Assembly (NCBI GenBank): GCA_039881045.1
Contig: JAYWVB010000045.1
Location: 186,001-250,000 of the forward strand
Length of the DNA stretch: 64,000 nt
DNA from: Chaetomium olivaceum
Taxonomy: Eukaryota; Ascomycota; Sordariomycetes; Sordariales; Chaetomiaceae
Reading direction: 5' to 3'
Shown one piece after another: positions 33,736 through 46,041 of the stretch (position 1 is its first letter; every line of letters starts with the position of its first letter). The position numbers and the translations under genes are program-made. The notes beneath the pieces are model-generated. The model had not been told where the DNA came from, ran no database searches, and saw only the letters and a program-made list of their open reading frames with translations.

Positions 33736-34276
33736 GGTCTCGGAGAGAGCCCCATTTCGGGCTTCTCGGCGGGTGGTGGGCGACATAGGAGGGAAAGGGA
33801 GGTGAGGCAGGGATATGACGTGTCTTTTCGAATGATGGAGTGTGCAGAATAGACCAGGAGCGATTTTCTTAGCTAGCGAGTCGAAAACTTTGATGAATAA
33901 CAACATTGAACCGGGCCGTCTCGTCTCATCTGACTGAATGGCCATTGTGGGAACTCGACAGTTGACACGCACCCGCCCCTTTTTTTGAACAAGGCCGGAC
34001 CTGGGAGTTCCCCTTTCGGGCCTATCCCGGTTTTGAAAGATTCCCCCTCCTTCCCGATAAGTCTGCAATTCGGTTCACACCAGACCTAGAAGTCAATTAT
34101 GATTCGCCAATGCAACAATATATTACAAGGTGGGAATTGTGTTCCGGCCCGGGCTCTAGTCTGGGTTGGGGGGTGACCTTGTCCGTTTTAAGTTAATTGA
34201 GCCATAACGTCCCTGAAGAAATGAGTCCAAAATCTCAACCACGGCGTTTGGTGGGCGGCGTATGCAACGAACGACA
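33736..34276. other. Intergenic
   Basis: PAN2 3' UTR and upstream region of the P450 gene. An ATG at 34,262 is in frame with the P450 start chosen here and would add five residues. No other feature. Confidence 0.45.
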
Positions 34277-36242
34277 ATGGCAACACTCCTGGGCTTTATG
34301 ATAGACGTAGCAGCGGAGAACGTCGCTGTCACTACGATTGCTCTCCTAGTCACAACCTATTTACTACTCTACCCGATGGCAGTTGGTAAAGACACACCCC
34401 AATGAACCGCCAGTCATCCCCTCGGCGGTGCCCTTTGTGGGACATCTCCTGGGCATGGCGTTGCTGGGTGGGAAATATGTGAAGAACCTCGGGTGAGAGG
34501 AATTTCGGTTTACCTCCCCGAGACGGTCATAGATATATTTACTAACGTAAAGGACTAGCCTCCGCCACACTGACAAGCCCATCTTCACGCTGCCTGTCCC
34601 CCGCTCCCGCATGTACATTGTTACGGACCCGTCTCTGGCGGCGGCTGTCCAGCGCGCGTCCAAGACGCTGTCTTTTGCGCCGCTGGTGCCGGATATCACC
34701 CAGCGAGTGCTCGGGCTGGATGATGACACGGTTGCTATTGTTAGGCAGCGTATTGACACTGAGCCGGGGGAGGTGAAGGGGTTTATTGAGGATATGCATG
34801 ATTTGGTGTACTCCTCCTTTGGACCGGGAGAAATGTTGAACGAGCTGAGTCTTGAGGCGGTAAAGGAGTTGTCGAAGGAGGTGGATGGATATGCTAAGGC
34901 ACTGCGAGACAGAAAAGGGGGCGAGGAGACGGTCGACCTCCTTCAGTGGATCCGCCATTTTGTTGCTATTGCAACCGCCAACCTACTCTGTGGTGATCAG
35001 AACCCGCTTGCACTACACCCGGAGCTGGAATCTGCCTTTTGGGATTTCGATCATGGCCTGGGCTCGCTGCTTATGGGGATACTCCCTTCCATCATAGCTC
35101 CGAAGGCTTACCGAGGACGGGAGGCGTTAGTGGCCGCTCTTGAGGAGTATCTTTTACAGAACCGGCACCTCCCCAGTGAAGGACGCAAGGGTGCCTCCAA
35201 GATTGTTCAACAACGGATCACCGTCGCCCTCCGACACGGATGGACTCTCCGCGCGGTAGCCCGCTCCGAGCTCTCCTTTCTCTTTGCCGGCATCGTCAAC
35301 ACGGCGACGACCACGTTTTGGATAATCCTCCACCTCTTCGCCTCGGCCTCGTCCGGCGCAGATGACCTGCTCTCCACCATCCGCTCAGAGCTATCCTCCT
35401 CCATCACCCCCTCCCCAGAAACAGACACATTGACCCTCTCCCTCGACAAGCTCAGAACTACCTCACCGACCCTCCAATCCCTCTTCCGCGAGTGCCTCCG
35501 CCAGAACTCTGACACCTACTCAACCCGGCTCGTAAAATCAACCACCTCCCTCCCCGGACAGGCAGGCCCGTACCACCTGGCCGCAAACTCGGTGGTCCAG
35601 ATCTCGGGCGGCACGATGCACTCCGACCCACGCATCTGGGGCCCGGACGTGGGGGAGTTCCGACCTTTTCGCTTCCTCCCCCCTGCTGCTGCTGCTGCTC
35701 AACAAAAGAAGCAGCATGGTCCGGAACAGAAACACGGGTCCACCAACGGCAGCATCCCCACCACAGATAGTGACACCGCCACCATCAGTGACACCTCCAC
35801 GAGCGAGACCACCACCCCCAACTCAATTACCACCCCTACGTCAACCATCCCCTCCACAACCACAACCCCCACCCACCCTGCCGCCTTCCGCGCCTTCGGC
35901 GGCGGCAAAACCCTCTGTCCCGGCCGACACTTCGCCAGCATCTCGATCCAAGCCTTCGTGGCGCTGCTGGTGACACAGTTCGATATCTCGGCTGCTTCTG
36001 ATGATGATGCTTCTGCTGATGCTGGTGCTGGTGCTGGTGGTGGTGCTGCTGCTGCGGGGGGTAAGGGGCCTCAGAGCAAGGGCATGGGCAAGGGCGGAGG
36101 GAGGGGGCAGATTACGGTGCCGGGGAAAGAGGACGGGGTGTTGCCTGTGCATGTGCTCGAGCCGAAGGGGGTGGTGAGGGTTAAGGTGGGGGTTAGGGGG
36201 GGTGGTAGTGGTGGGGAGAGGGGGGTGAGGGTTGTGGCGTAG
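34277..36242 (+). CDS. Cytochrome P450 with low-complexity insert near the heme motif; possible frame error near the N-terminus
   Basis: The N-terminus has a membrane anchor (VTTIALLVTTYLLLYP), then PPVIPSAVPFVGHLLGMA. These two parts are one base out of frame at a CCCC run (about 34,397-34,400); a 28-base GT-AG segment there would also restore frame. An intron with a TACTAAC branch ends at about 34,558. The rest holds the I-helix AGIVNTATTTFW, ExxR in FRECLRQN, FRPFRFL and the heme block FRAFGGGKTLCPGRHFA. Between the last two lies an insert of about 75 Ser/Thr/Pro-rich residues, and an Ala/Gly/Asp-rich stretch follows the heme block. The sequence resembles the fungal CYP7/CYP8-like sterol or fatty-acid P450 groups. 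Substrate unknown; it would act in the ER membrane. Confidence 0.82.
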
Positions 36243-36413
36243 TTGTTAGTGGTGGCAGTGGCTGTTTTTTTTTCTTCTTCTTTGTATGTTTCTTTATTCT
36301 TCCTTCTATCTCTTGGTAGGTGTGGTGTCGACTAGTTTATTGCTTAGCGAGCGGACAATGCCAACATCCCGAGTGATATAAATCTGTCCGACTTCAACTT
36401 GACAGTGCGGATG

Positions 36414-39400
36414 TCACTGAACGGGAGGGGGCCCCTTGAAATGAGAGTTAGGGCCCCTGGCTCCGGAGCGACAGCCAGTAGGAGCCGGCACTGGGACCTT
36501 TTCTCTCGTTAGTGCCTCTGATGGGAACCAGTTTGATAGCGAGACTGTTGGCTGTCTGGCCCGTTCCCTCCTGTTAAAAATGGCGATGGAAACCGCTTGC
36601 TCTTCCGTCTCAGGTCCTCTACGAAGAGGGGGTGTGACGAATCTCCTTGCCAACGACCATCGTTTCTGTTGAGAAGCCAGGAGTTTACCTAGCTGTTTCG
36701 AGCGGTCCCGTAAACATGCAAGAAATGCCTCGTGAATACAGGACCCGAGCTGCGAATTCCTATCCATTCGCGGGTCGGCGCCTGCTTTAATAAAAAGCTC
36801 CACAAGTGTAGCCCAACAGTGCATCTCTGCCACGTCCACGTCGTCGCGACTTTTAGGCTTGCCTGGTGTCGACTGTTTTGACTTTCCCGCAGCGACACAT
36901 AACCAAAGTAGCAGTGCCCACGTGGTTTCGCCGTCCCGTACATAGTTTGGGTCTGCTCCTCCATCGAGCTGGTGCTGGACGAGGGTTGGCGATGGGACCA
37001 TCCGAGAAGCTGAAAACAGGGCAGGATCGCAGAATGATACGTATGTTGTGTAATCGCGGATAATGCGATGCAACAGCGGTTGGTTCCTCTGGTCAGAAAA
37101 AATGGAGATGTTGCCCAAGACTTTGGACGAGATATATGAAAACAAAGGTTGAGACGCCGCCAACGACAAGAAGCCATCGTACTTCGTTTGGCCGGATGCG
37201 CCTCTGACAACCAAATAATCTCTAGGGCCTGGGGTTCTTGTTGACAAACAGTCGGGGTTCCGGCGTCTATTATCCTAACACATCGCCTCATCTCGTCGAG
37301 GAGCTCCCCTCTAGCGTTGCAGCCTTGTCAGTTTCGCAAGCATATTGTAATCCATGGATAACATGTTGATTAATGTGATGCCATCTCGACGTTGACGCAT
37401 CCCATGATTTTATCATGAGCACGCTCGCGCGAATCAGAGAAGTGAATGGACAGAACACGCCCGCCATTCCGATAATCCGAGCCTTGATTTGCGGACTCTC
37501 GAGAAAGTCTCGAACAGTCCGATGCAAGTAGGCAACCTTCCTCAAAGAGAACGGGATTTCACCCTGGTAGGATGTTGATGGCAAAGACTCTTCACCATGG
37601 CCAACCTCGTTGATTTGTTCGCCGTATACCCCAAGAGGAATCTCAAGCAAGCCCTTGCAGCGGCTACTCAGTTGCCTCCTGGTCCTCTCGAATCGATATC
37701 GTTGCTCTGTTTCGCTCAGAGGCCCTATTTTGAAGTCGAGAACCCGGTTGACTGTGGCGCACTCTTCTCCATCTGCAAAGGATAGCCCAAGGGCGGTAAG
37801 CTGGCCGTTGGCGGTGGCAGCCAAGACGAAAAGGCGCCCGGCATGGGAAGCGTAGAAAGGATCGATGCTGCCAAGCATCTTCTCGTAGAAGAGCTCAAGG
37901 TCACTCGGCAGGTCATCTAGCCGTCTCTGAAGGTCACTGATGTGATCAAAGTTGGATAGTCCGCCCAGTAACGACCGGACGACGAGTGTCACCCAGAGGA
38001 AGACACCACGGGACTTTTGTGCCACATCCTCGATGAGCGATGAGGCAAGGTGAGGTTCGCGCTCCTTCAAGGTAGCAAACCCGAAATTGTCGTTGAAATG
38101 CGTAGAGATGTAGGCAAGAATGTCGGGATACGTCATGTGTTCCAACATGAGACTTGGCCGGTGAATGAAAGCTTCCTCGAATACAACCCATGGACGGCTC
38201 GATACGCAGGCTTTGATGTTGGGATGTGCGATTGCCTCTTTAAGTAGGTCGATCAAGGCTTGGTGGTCGCCATTGAACTCATCAAGTCCGTCGACAAAAA
38301 GACATAGCTTGAAGGCGCCTGTCGCGGCTCTCGACACAAGGCGGTTGAAAGCTTCGACGAGCTCGGCGTGAGACAAGGCCCTGAAATCGTTACCCCACAG
38401 CAGCATGCGGCTCCAGCGCTGTGGGAGAACTCTCGAGATCTCCTCAGGTCGTTGAGACAAGGCGTCGTGCAAGATGGATCGTAACAGCCCCTCCTGTGAG
38501 TGTTGGTCTTCAGCGCCTGAGTTCCAGAAGTAGAACCTTGTAATGACGAGCGGGCATCCCCCAGACCAGACGCCCAAGTGAGTACTGCAGGTTTCACTGT
38601 GGACGATGAACTTCATGAGGGTTGACTTTCCCGACCCAGCTTTGCCCGTGATCCAATATAGGGGATCTTGGTCTGTTTCTAGCCAGGACACAAAGTCGGA
38701 CCAGGACTTGCCAGGATATCCCTCACGGTGCTGATTGGTGAAAATCCAGTGAAACGTTTTGAAGTGAGCTTTGACGATTCTGTGTTCCCTATCATACTGA
38801 TGCTGAAAGCCGATTAATTCCAGGATCTGGGTCTGGAACAAGGACTCTCGTTCGTGCTTGGTCATGTTGGATATGGTGGCTGTGAGAGCCGCGATACTGA
38901 CGGCTTCACCGTCATCCCGGCTCTTTTCGATAGACTTTACCAAGTCTTGCATGAAATCGCGCAACGAGTCGCTAATGTCCGTCCTTCTTGTATCTCGTAC
39001 AGCTCGGCCGATCGATTGCACTTCGTGACTATCACAGTGGTGGGTAAGGAGTGAGCGGCGAGAACGAACTGGGTGCTCACCGTTGGAAGTTGGAAAGCGC
39101 GCTCACCTTATTGAGTAGATCAGCGCAGCCTGCATAGACGCGTGATATTGCTGAAGTCGACTTCTGAGAGAGTCGATCTCAGCTTTCGTCCAGACGGTTT
39201 TGAGCGCTTTGACAACCCCGCCGGCCCAGGAGGGATGCCTCCCTTTGGCCTTGAGCTTGTCCAACGCCTGGAGGAGCTCTCGTGCAACATCGTCACATGC
39301 GGAAGCGAGTGATAAGATTTCCTGGGTGTGGTTGTTGTTCCCCCCTGGGTAGCTTGTTGGCACTCCGGTACACTCCCGCACGGAATCGGCGACTCGCTGG

Positions 39401-39562
39401 TTGAGCCAAAGGATACTCCGAGTAGCGGCCTCAAGGTCTGTATTTTCGACGGTCGAACCGATAGTAGATTCCCCGATCTCCCTGCTAACACTGACTAGTC
39501 TGGTGACGAATTCGACAAACTGAAGGATATTGGCCCAAGCTTACAGCTGTTAATGGGTCCAT
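36414..39562 (-). CDS. NLR (STAND) protein: HeLo-like N-terminus, NACHT, degenerate C-terminal region; frame errors
   Basis: The first exon starts MDPLTAVSL at 39,562 and continues one base out of frame as ANILQFVEFVTRLVSVSREIG, the typical opening of HeLo-like N-terminal domains. A GTGAGC intron (about 39,109 to 39,031) joins it to a 577-residue frame with the NACHT domain: GKAGSGKSTLMKF, LCLFVDGLDEFNG, KACVSSRPWVVFEEAF, then a winged-helix region as in fungal proteins with a DUF7791-type C-terminus. At about 37,303-37,308 (GGGG) and 37,242-37,249 (CCCC), single-base shifts carry the frame into FLSLAASQPLFSYISSK and GGADPNYV, which look like ankyrin-type segments. All three breaks sit at homopolymers, so the gene may be intact in the organism. 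HeLo-like domains act as membrane-disrupting death effectors in some fungal NLRs. Confidence 0.75.
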
Positions 39563-40314
39563 CTTGATGTGAAGAGACCTCAGTCATGGTCCAAAAGAAA
39601 TGGTGCACAAAGTTGACGGAAGAAAAAGCTGTGCTGAACTCCCCAGAGCTGTATATGAATTACCCCGCCCGCAAGCCCTTCTAGCCACACACCTCTCTTT
39701 TTACTTAGCCAACCTTCGCGCCCTGTGCACAGCCCAGTGTGCCTCGCAAGGCGCCGTCGTGGATGCCCGATGCATCTGGTGGTGGCGGTGCCATGATTCT
39801 CCGTTCGAAGTGGGAGCCCACCGCTTCACTCAGTGTCTCAGGGGTCACACAAACGGCCGCCTCCAACTGGGATATACTCTCTGAGGGTATGTATATCTGT
39901 ACCTTTCCATCTTGGATCACTTGGACTGCTAACCGAACCCATCGATCCATCTCTTACTGGCGTACAGTGCTGGCTTGGGCTTGAGATGTATCTCTCCACT
40001 TCACAGCAAAGGACCGAAGAAATCTTGAAGGAGCATGACATATTCACATTATCATCTAGGAACAAGCATGTTGACAACAGTGTGATTGTAAGCTACATAC
40101 TGACGAGACCCCTACGCTACAGCTCGCGTCGCGGCTGGCTAGCACCCAATAAACATCCCATGCAAAAGCACATCCCACCATTGATTCCCCCATCATCCCC
40201 AGGCCATTGCCATTCTGCCAAGTCCAGCTCATCCATCCTTTCCACCTCGTAATTACCTCCACCCTCTTTCACCCACCCAGCAACCTGATACAATTGATCC
40301 ATCAGCCCCCCCTT
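39563..40314. other. Intergenic
   Basis: Upstream of the second NLR and downstream of the Nup145 stop. Nothing recognisable. Confidence 0.5.
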
Positions 40315-43300
40315 TCAGCAAATATTCTCCAGCGCCTGCGTGCGCATATACTTCCCCCTAATATCCCCCGGCAACAACCCAAACAGTCTCGGATCACCCC
40401 CCCTACATCGGATCAGCTCCTCCGCCATATCGCCAATAGCCGCCTCCTGGCGGATATCCCCATGGGTCTGCCCGCGCAGCGCCACCAGGCCGTCAAACAG
40501 CTGATGATCGAACTTATCGAGCTTCTGCTGCCTCTTCTGCTGGCGCGCCATGGGGTAGAGCAGATAGACCGCCGCCGCGCGGTCCCAGTCCTGTAGCTTC
40601 CCTTTCACCTTGAACAGTAGCTGAGCGAAGCGGAACAGGCGGTGGAAGTCGCGCGCGATGACCAGATCCGGCCCGACGCGGTGGACAAAGGCCTGGTTGG
40701 CCTCGGCGTAGTTCTGCGCCCAGACGAGGGCGACGAACTCTTGCTGCGAGTCGCCGCGGGTCCGGAAGTCGAGCGCCTTGGCCTCCCAGATCCATGCCTC
40801 GGGCACGCCGAACTTGCGCAAGGTGGAGAAGGCGCCGGTGGGGTTGCGTGGGGAGCCGATGCGGTGGGCGTGGCGGCCGAGGTGGTCGCGCACGGCGGCT
40901 TCGCGGGAGGCAGCGTCGGCGAGCTGGAGCAGGACGAAGGTGGCCTGCACCCAGTGGGACTGCACCGTCAAGCTCGAGGCAAAAGATAGCGACGCCATGT
41001 CGAGTTTCTCGGCCGCGTCCTGCCCGAAGGAGACCTTGCCGGTAGCGTAGATGGCCTTGGTCATGAGCCAGCCAAGACGAGTATCCGACCAGTCGAAGTC
41101 TTGGTTCGCAAACGCTTTGAGGAGCGACCACAAAGCGCTGTCCGGCTCCGGCTCCTTATCCTGCTCGATGTCGGCCTGAAAGGAACGAACCGCCTCCGCA
41201 ACGTTGGGGGCGGTCCCTGTGGTGTAGAAGAGACGAAGACCAAACGACCGCATCCAGTCCAAACCGAAACGCTGAGAAATAGTGAATGAGTCAACACGGT
41301 TCTCGATGGGAGCATTCTTGACACCCGAGCAGACACAAGCATTGCCGGCCAAGAGCTCGTAGATCGCCCGGATAGGCTTGGAGAACTCGGCTAGAACGTT
41401 CGATTCCCGCCAGTCCTTGAGCTGAGCCTTCATGTCCTTGTTCTGCATGCCGATGCTAGACACCAGAGTGGCCAGCCGGTAGTTCCCGGCCGCAAGGAGG
41501 TGGCCACAAGCATCGGCCACGCGGTTGCCCGCAAGGCAGATGATGGCCTTTTCCTCAAGGCTAGACTCCCGAGCAAGTGCGCGGTCGGTGGCGTCAGACA
41601 CCAACTGCCTCCAGAAAACAGGCAGGCTGTATCCATTGTCGTCAAAAAGAAGGGACGCCAGCTCCCAGGAAGAATCACCCATGGCAAGGTCCCGGAACTC
41701 AGGACCAGCGACTGGCTGCCCCTCCTTGCCGGAAATGTTGTCGATATAATGTTGGAGTCGAGCGAGGGTCTCCGGCGATCCTGCCGAATTGTCGGCGGCA
41801 GGCAGACTCCCGTCGACCGGCTGCAGGCTGGGCTCACCATGGTGAGTAGTGACCAACAATTCGTTGGGGCCCCAGTTGGTTCGCGGAACCGACGTGCCCT
41901 CCTCTTGGTCGACCTTGGGACGTTGCTGGTAAGGCCACTAAAGCAGAAAAACAATCTTAGTCTGTATTCACAATAAATAGGTACAAGAGGCAACGCTAAA
42001 AACACCAAGTGGCAATGAAGCCGATGAGCTAGGAGGCGAGCGGGACACCAACCTTCACGAAACCCTTCGTTGGCGACGCCTGCGCCGGCTGCGCCGGGCC
42101 CTTTGCCTGCTCGAAAAGCGACTTCATCAAATCGATACTCGTTGCAAAACCTGCCCCATCGGGGGCGGGCGCATTCCTCTGAGGAGCAGGGCTGCCCCGA
42201 TCCTTAATATCCCAAACCGCCCCCGACTCATTAAGAGCGCGCAACGTCGCCCGATCCACCGTCCTCGGCGCCCGCACGCTCGCCTGCAAAATCTGCGTCC
42301 AGTCATCCCCACCCGCCACTTCAATCCTCGTAGGCGCCGTCGACTTCTTGAAGGCCCGCAGGCGCGCCCTCATGATTCCAGCAGGGACCTGCGCCTCGTT
42401 GTCCGCGTAACGGGAATAGAGATCGTCTTGGCCGTCGACGGATCCCTGCTGAGACGACTGTTCAAAGGCTTCGAGCTGGTAATCATCGGGTCCGTCAGCC
42501 ATGCTTTCATCTTCAGGCCATTCGCGTGACGGCAAGGGGGCATCAGCCTCCTGGGGTTCAGGAGACAGCGTACCCTGACGTTGAGCGGCATCAGCGGCCT
42601 CCTCATTGTCCGACAATGCGGCATCATCGAAAGCGCCCGGAAAAGCGCGTCGGCTGCGCCTGAATTCGAAAGTGTCGTCAGGATCGGAAGGGGAAGTCGA
42701 GTCCTTAGCAATAGATGGGCTCAAGATTGCGCGGCGCGCTTGGACAGTCTCGATCTCGGTTTCCTCGTCTTCGTCGTCATCGTCGCCTAGACCGTAGGTT
42801 GTGAAGTGTTCCACCGAAAACGTCCAAACACCGGTTTCCTTATCGTAGCTCTCAAAGGTCGTGTCGGGAATGGCGGTCTTGAGCCTCTCGATGTGACGCT
42901 CGAGACGACGGCCGCTAGTCGCGGGACCACCACGAGGATAAGAGTGTTCGAGAGAGATGACTGCAGGCACGTTTAGCCCCTTGCCGACGGGAGGCTTCTT
43001 CGCCGCAACAGGGTAAACAGTGGCAGAGCGGGGAACCAAGATGACGATGCCGTCAAATAGCTCATCGAGGTTGATGTTGCTGAGGTCAACGGGGATTTTG
43101 AAGCTGACACTGCCGACGTTCTCGCGGCCGACGGTAAAGTCCGGGATCCGCTGGCGCTGCACCCTGTTCATAGCACGGATCTCCTCGATGGTTGGCGACA
43201 TCCAGTAGCTGCCCGGCTCGATCGTGGAACCGAGCTTCTTCTCGGTCCGCACGGCCGCAGGCGACCCCTCTTCAGGGACAATGGCGAGTTCGTTGCCCTT

Positions 43301-46041
43301 GACCTGTTCCGTTTCCGGAGCGGCAGTGGTGGGAGACGACTTGGCGCCATTCACGCCGTTGGTGCTAGGACGAGCGCTGGTGTTCGGCTTGGGGTTGCCC
43401 TGGTCGTCAGTGCTGGAACCATTCTCCAAAGTGGCCGGGCGAGTCTCCGGGGTCGTCTCAACCGTGCTCGTGTCGAAGCTGACACGCTTTGCTAGCTTCC
43501 GCGAGCCGCTGGCGTCTTCCGGAACCTGCTTTTCCTTGTTAGGTGAGGTGAACAAATCGCTCCGCATCTCCTTGTTGATAACCAGCTTCTTGTGGTTGCC
43601 GGTGCTGCCGAGCAGACGCATGCTAGAGTTAGCAGAGAAAGCACCAGGTTGGAGAATGCTATCCTCCACGTTGAAGCTGCGTCGCAGGTTGCTAGCCGAG
43701 ATGCTCTTGCTCAGGTTGCGGTTGATGTTACCGGCAAGGAGGCTCTGTGAGAAGCCACCAGGGGTGCTGGAAACGCTCGACGGGCTGGCAGGGGAACCAT
43801 AGGCGCTGTATGAAAACCCATAACCCCTCTTCTGGGGGGTGGCAAGGCGCGAGGCGTTTGCTGGGCTGAGTTTGTACATGGGCAAAATCGACCTGCTCTT
43901 GACCTTAGACGCGCCAGAGAGGGGGGTGGCAAGTGGGCCGGGGTTTTGGATCTTGTCCTCCGGTAGCCCAGAGAAGAGCGTCGCAGCCCCGTACGCAGAC
44001 ATGTCGTGAATGCTCGCGTTGAAAGCCTGTTGGGGCATCTGTTGGCCCTGGGAGTTGCCGAGGAGGGAGTTGCCCAGCATGCCCTGCTGTGGCTGTTGCT
44101 GGTTGTTGCTGGCGCCGAACATACCGCCCTGCTGCTGCTGAGCGGGCTGGTTACCGAAAAGGCCGCCGCCTGCCGGCGCGGTGTTGCCGAAGAGGGACGG
44201 CTTGGCTTGTGTACTCTGGCCTAGCCCGCCAAACAGGCTGTTTTGTGCAGGCTGCTGGGTTTGTGTATTGCCTCCAAGATTGCCGAAGAGACCACCACCG
44301 GTAGTACCTGTTTGAGCGGTCGAGTTACCAAACAAACCTCCACCGCTGCCCGCGGGCTTGTTGCCAAATAGGCCGCCCGCTGCAGGCTGCGCTGCCGTGG
44401 CGCCGCCAAATCCAGACGTCGCCCCGGTGTTTGTATTACCGAAGAGCCCACCAGTGGTCCCGGTGTTTGCTGTTGAGCCGCCGAAGAGACCACCTGGCTT
44501 CTGCTGCTGTTGCTGTTGGTTGCCGAACAGGCCACCTCCCGCGTTTTGAGGCTGCGCTCCGAAGCCGGTGCCGCCACCAAAGCCTGTGTTGGCAGGTTGC
44601 TGCTGTTGCTGTTGTTGACCGAAAAGGCCGCCACCGCCGGTGTTGGCTTGGGCTGTGTTTCCAAACAAGCCGCCGCCCGTATTGGCGGTAGTGGTGTTTT
44701 GCCCAAAGCCGGGTGTTGCAGTCGCTCCGCCGAATCCACCGCCGCCAGTGTTGGTAGTGGTGGTACCGAAGCTGAACCCGGCAGGCTTGGCTGCCGCTGT
44801 GTTGGTGGCTCCGAACAAACCACCCCCGGTATTGCCCGTATTCGCCCCGAAGCCCGTGTTCGTCGTGGCAGCGCCACCCCCGAATGCGCCCGTACTACCC
44901 CCGCCAAAGAGCCCACCAGTCTGTGCTGGTTGAGTGGTGGCGGTGCTTCCGAACATGCCTCCCCCGGTTGCCGGCTTGCTACCGAAAAGACCACCGCCGC
45001 CGGAGCCGAACCCGCCAGTCGTCGTGTTGTTGGTCGCACCGAAGCCGGTGGCTGCTGGTTGAGTGCTTCCAAACATGCCTGTTCCGGTGTTGGTTCCGAA
45101 CCCAGTGCTGCCTGTGTTGCTACCAAAACCAGTCGTGCCACCGAAGTTAGAGCCGCCAAATGCTCCCGTACCGCCGGTACCACCTGTCTTTCTACCTTGG
45201 TTGTAGTCGGTCAACCTTAGTTCATCAGCAGACCACTTCTTGTACGCATCCATAAAGAGGATGTTCTGAAATGAATTGCTTTGAGACGGGTTGTTTTGCT
45301 CTTTCTCCACGGTGGGAGAGAAAGGGACAACAGCCGTGCCGGGAGGGTCGCCGATGTTGGTCCCGATGCCGGGGTTGGTTGTGGCGCCGAAGCCTGTGGT
45401 GCCGGCTGCCGTGCCACTGCCGAAAAGGCCACCGCCACCGGTGGCGCCACCGGCGCCGAAAGTCGACGTTCCCGCGCCAAAACCAGTCGTCGCAGGCTTA
45501 GCACCGCCAAAGAGCGACGTGCCGCCGCCGCCGCCGAAGGGTGTGCTGGTGGTAGTATTTGTGCTCCCGAAGCCGGTACCGCCGAACCCTGTCCCGCCTG
45601 CTGTTGTTGTGGTCGCGCCACTACCGAACAGCCCTCCCCCCGAGCTGGTTGTGGCCGGTGTGCCAAAAGCTGGTTTGCTCCCAAACCCACCGGTACCACC
45701 GAACGCGCTCGTGGTATTCGCGCCAAACGCGCCGCCAGTGCCGGTGGTGCCGCCGCCGCCAAACATGCCGGTGCCGGTGGTCCCTGTATTGGCTCCCGCG
45801 CCGAAGCCCGTGGTTCCGGGCGTGCTACCGAAGCCTACAGAAGTTAGTTCGTCAATATCACGAACAATTGTTTTGGGGTCATCAAGCTTCGTGGCCGAAG
45901 AGAGCGGGAAGGAAGCGACGGAAAGGAAGCGGTGACATACCTGAGGTTGTGCTTGTGTTATTGGCTCCGAATCCACCAAAAGTGGACGATTGATTCTGAG
46001 TATTCTGGCCGAAGCCGCCGCCGCCGCCACCAAAAAAACAT
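40315..46041 (-). CDS. nup145: Nup145/Nup98-Nup96 nucleoporin precursor
   Basis: Three exons (start to 45,941; about 45,850 to about 42,050; 41,941-40,315). The N-terminal half is FG/GLFG-repeat rich and includes a GLEBS-type motif (NSFQNILFMDAYKKWSADEL) that binds Gle2/Rae1. Next is the autoproteolytic nucleoporin2 domain (PGSYWMSPTIEEIRAMN, ending VEHFTTYGL), where self-cleavage between F and T releases Nup98-like and Nup96-like halves. The C-terminal half carries the NUP96 helical domain (WELASLLFDDNGYSLP) joining the Y-complex scaffold. The intron at about 42,050-41,942 links the halves. The best ATG (46,041) is one base out of frame with FFGGGGGGFGQ, because of a run of seven T; a six-T run would repair it. 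The frame extending to 46,372 is unlikely to be coding before this point. Confidence 0.92.

Noticed and set aside
43224..45935. Plus-strand frames across the FG repeats of Nup145
   Set aside because: Antisense of Gly/Phe/Thr-rich codons produces stop-poor frames; no evidence of a gene.
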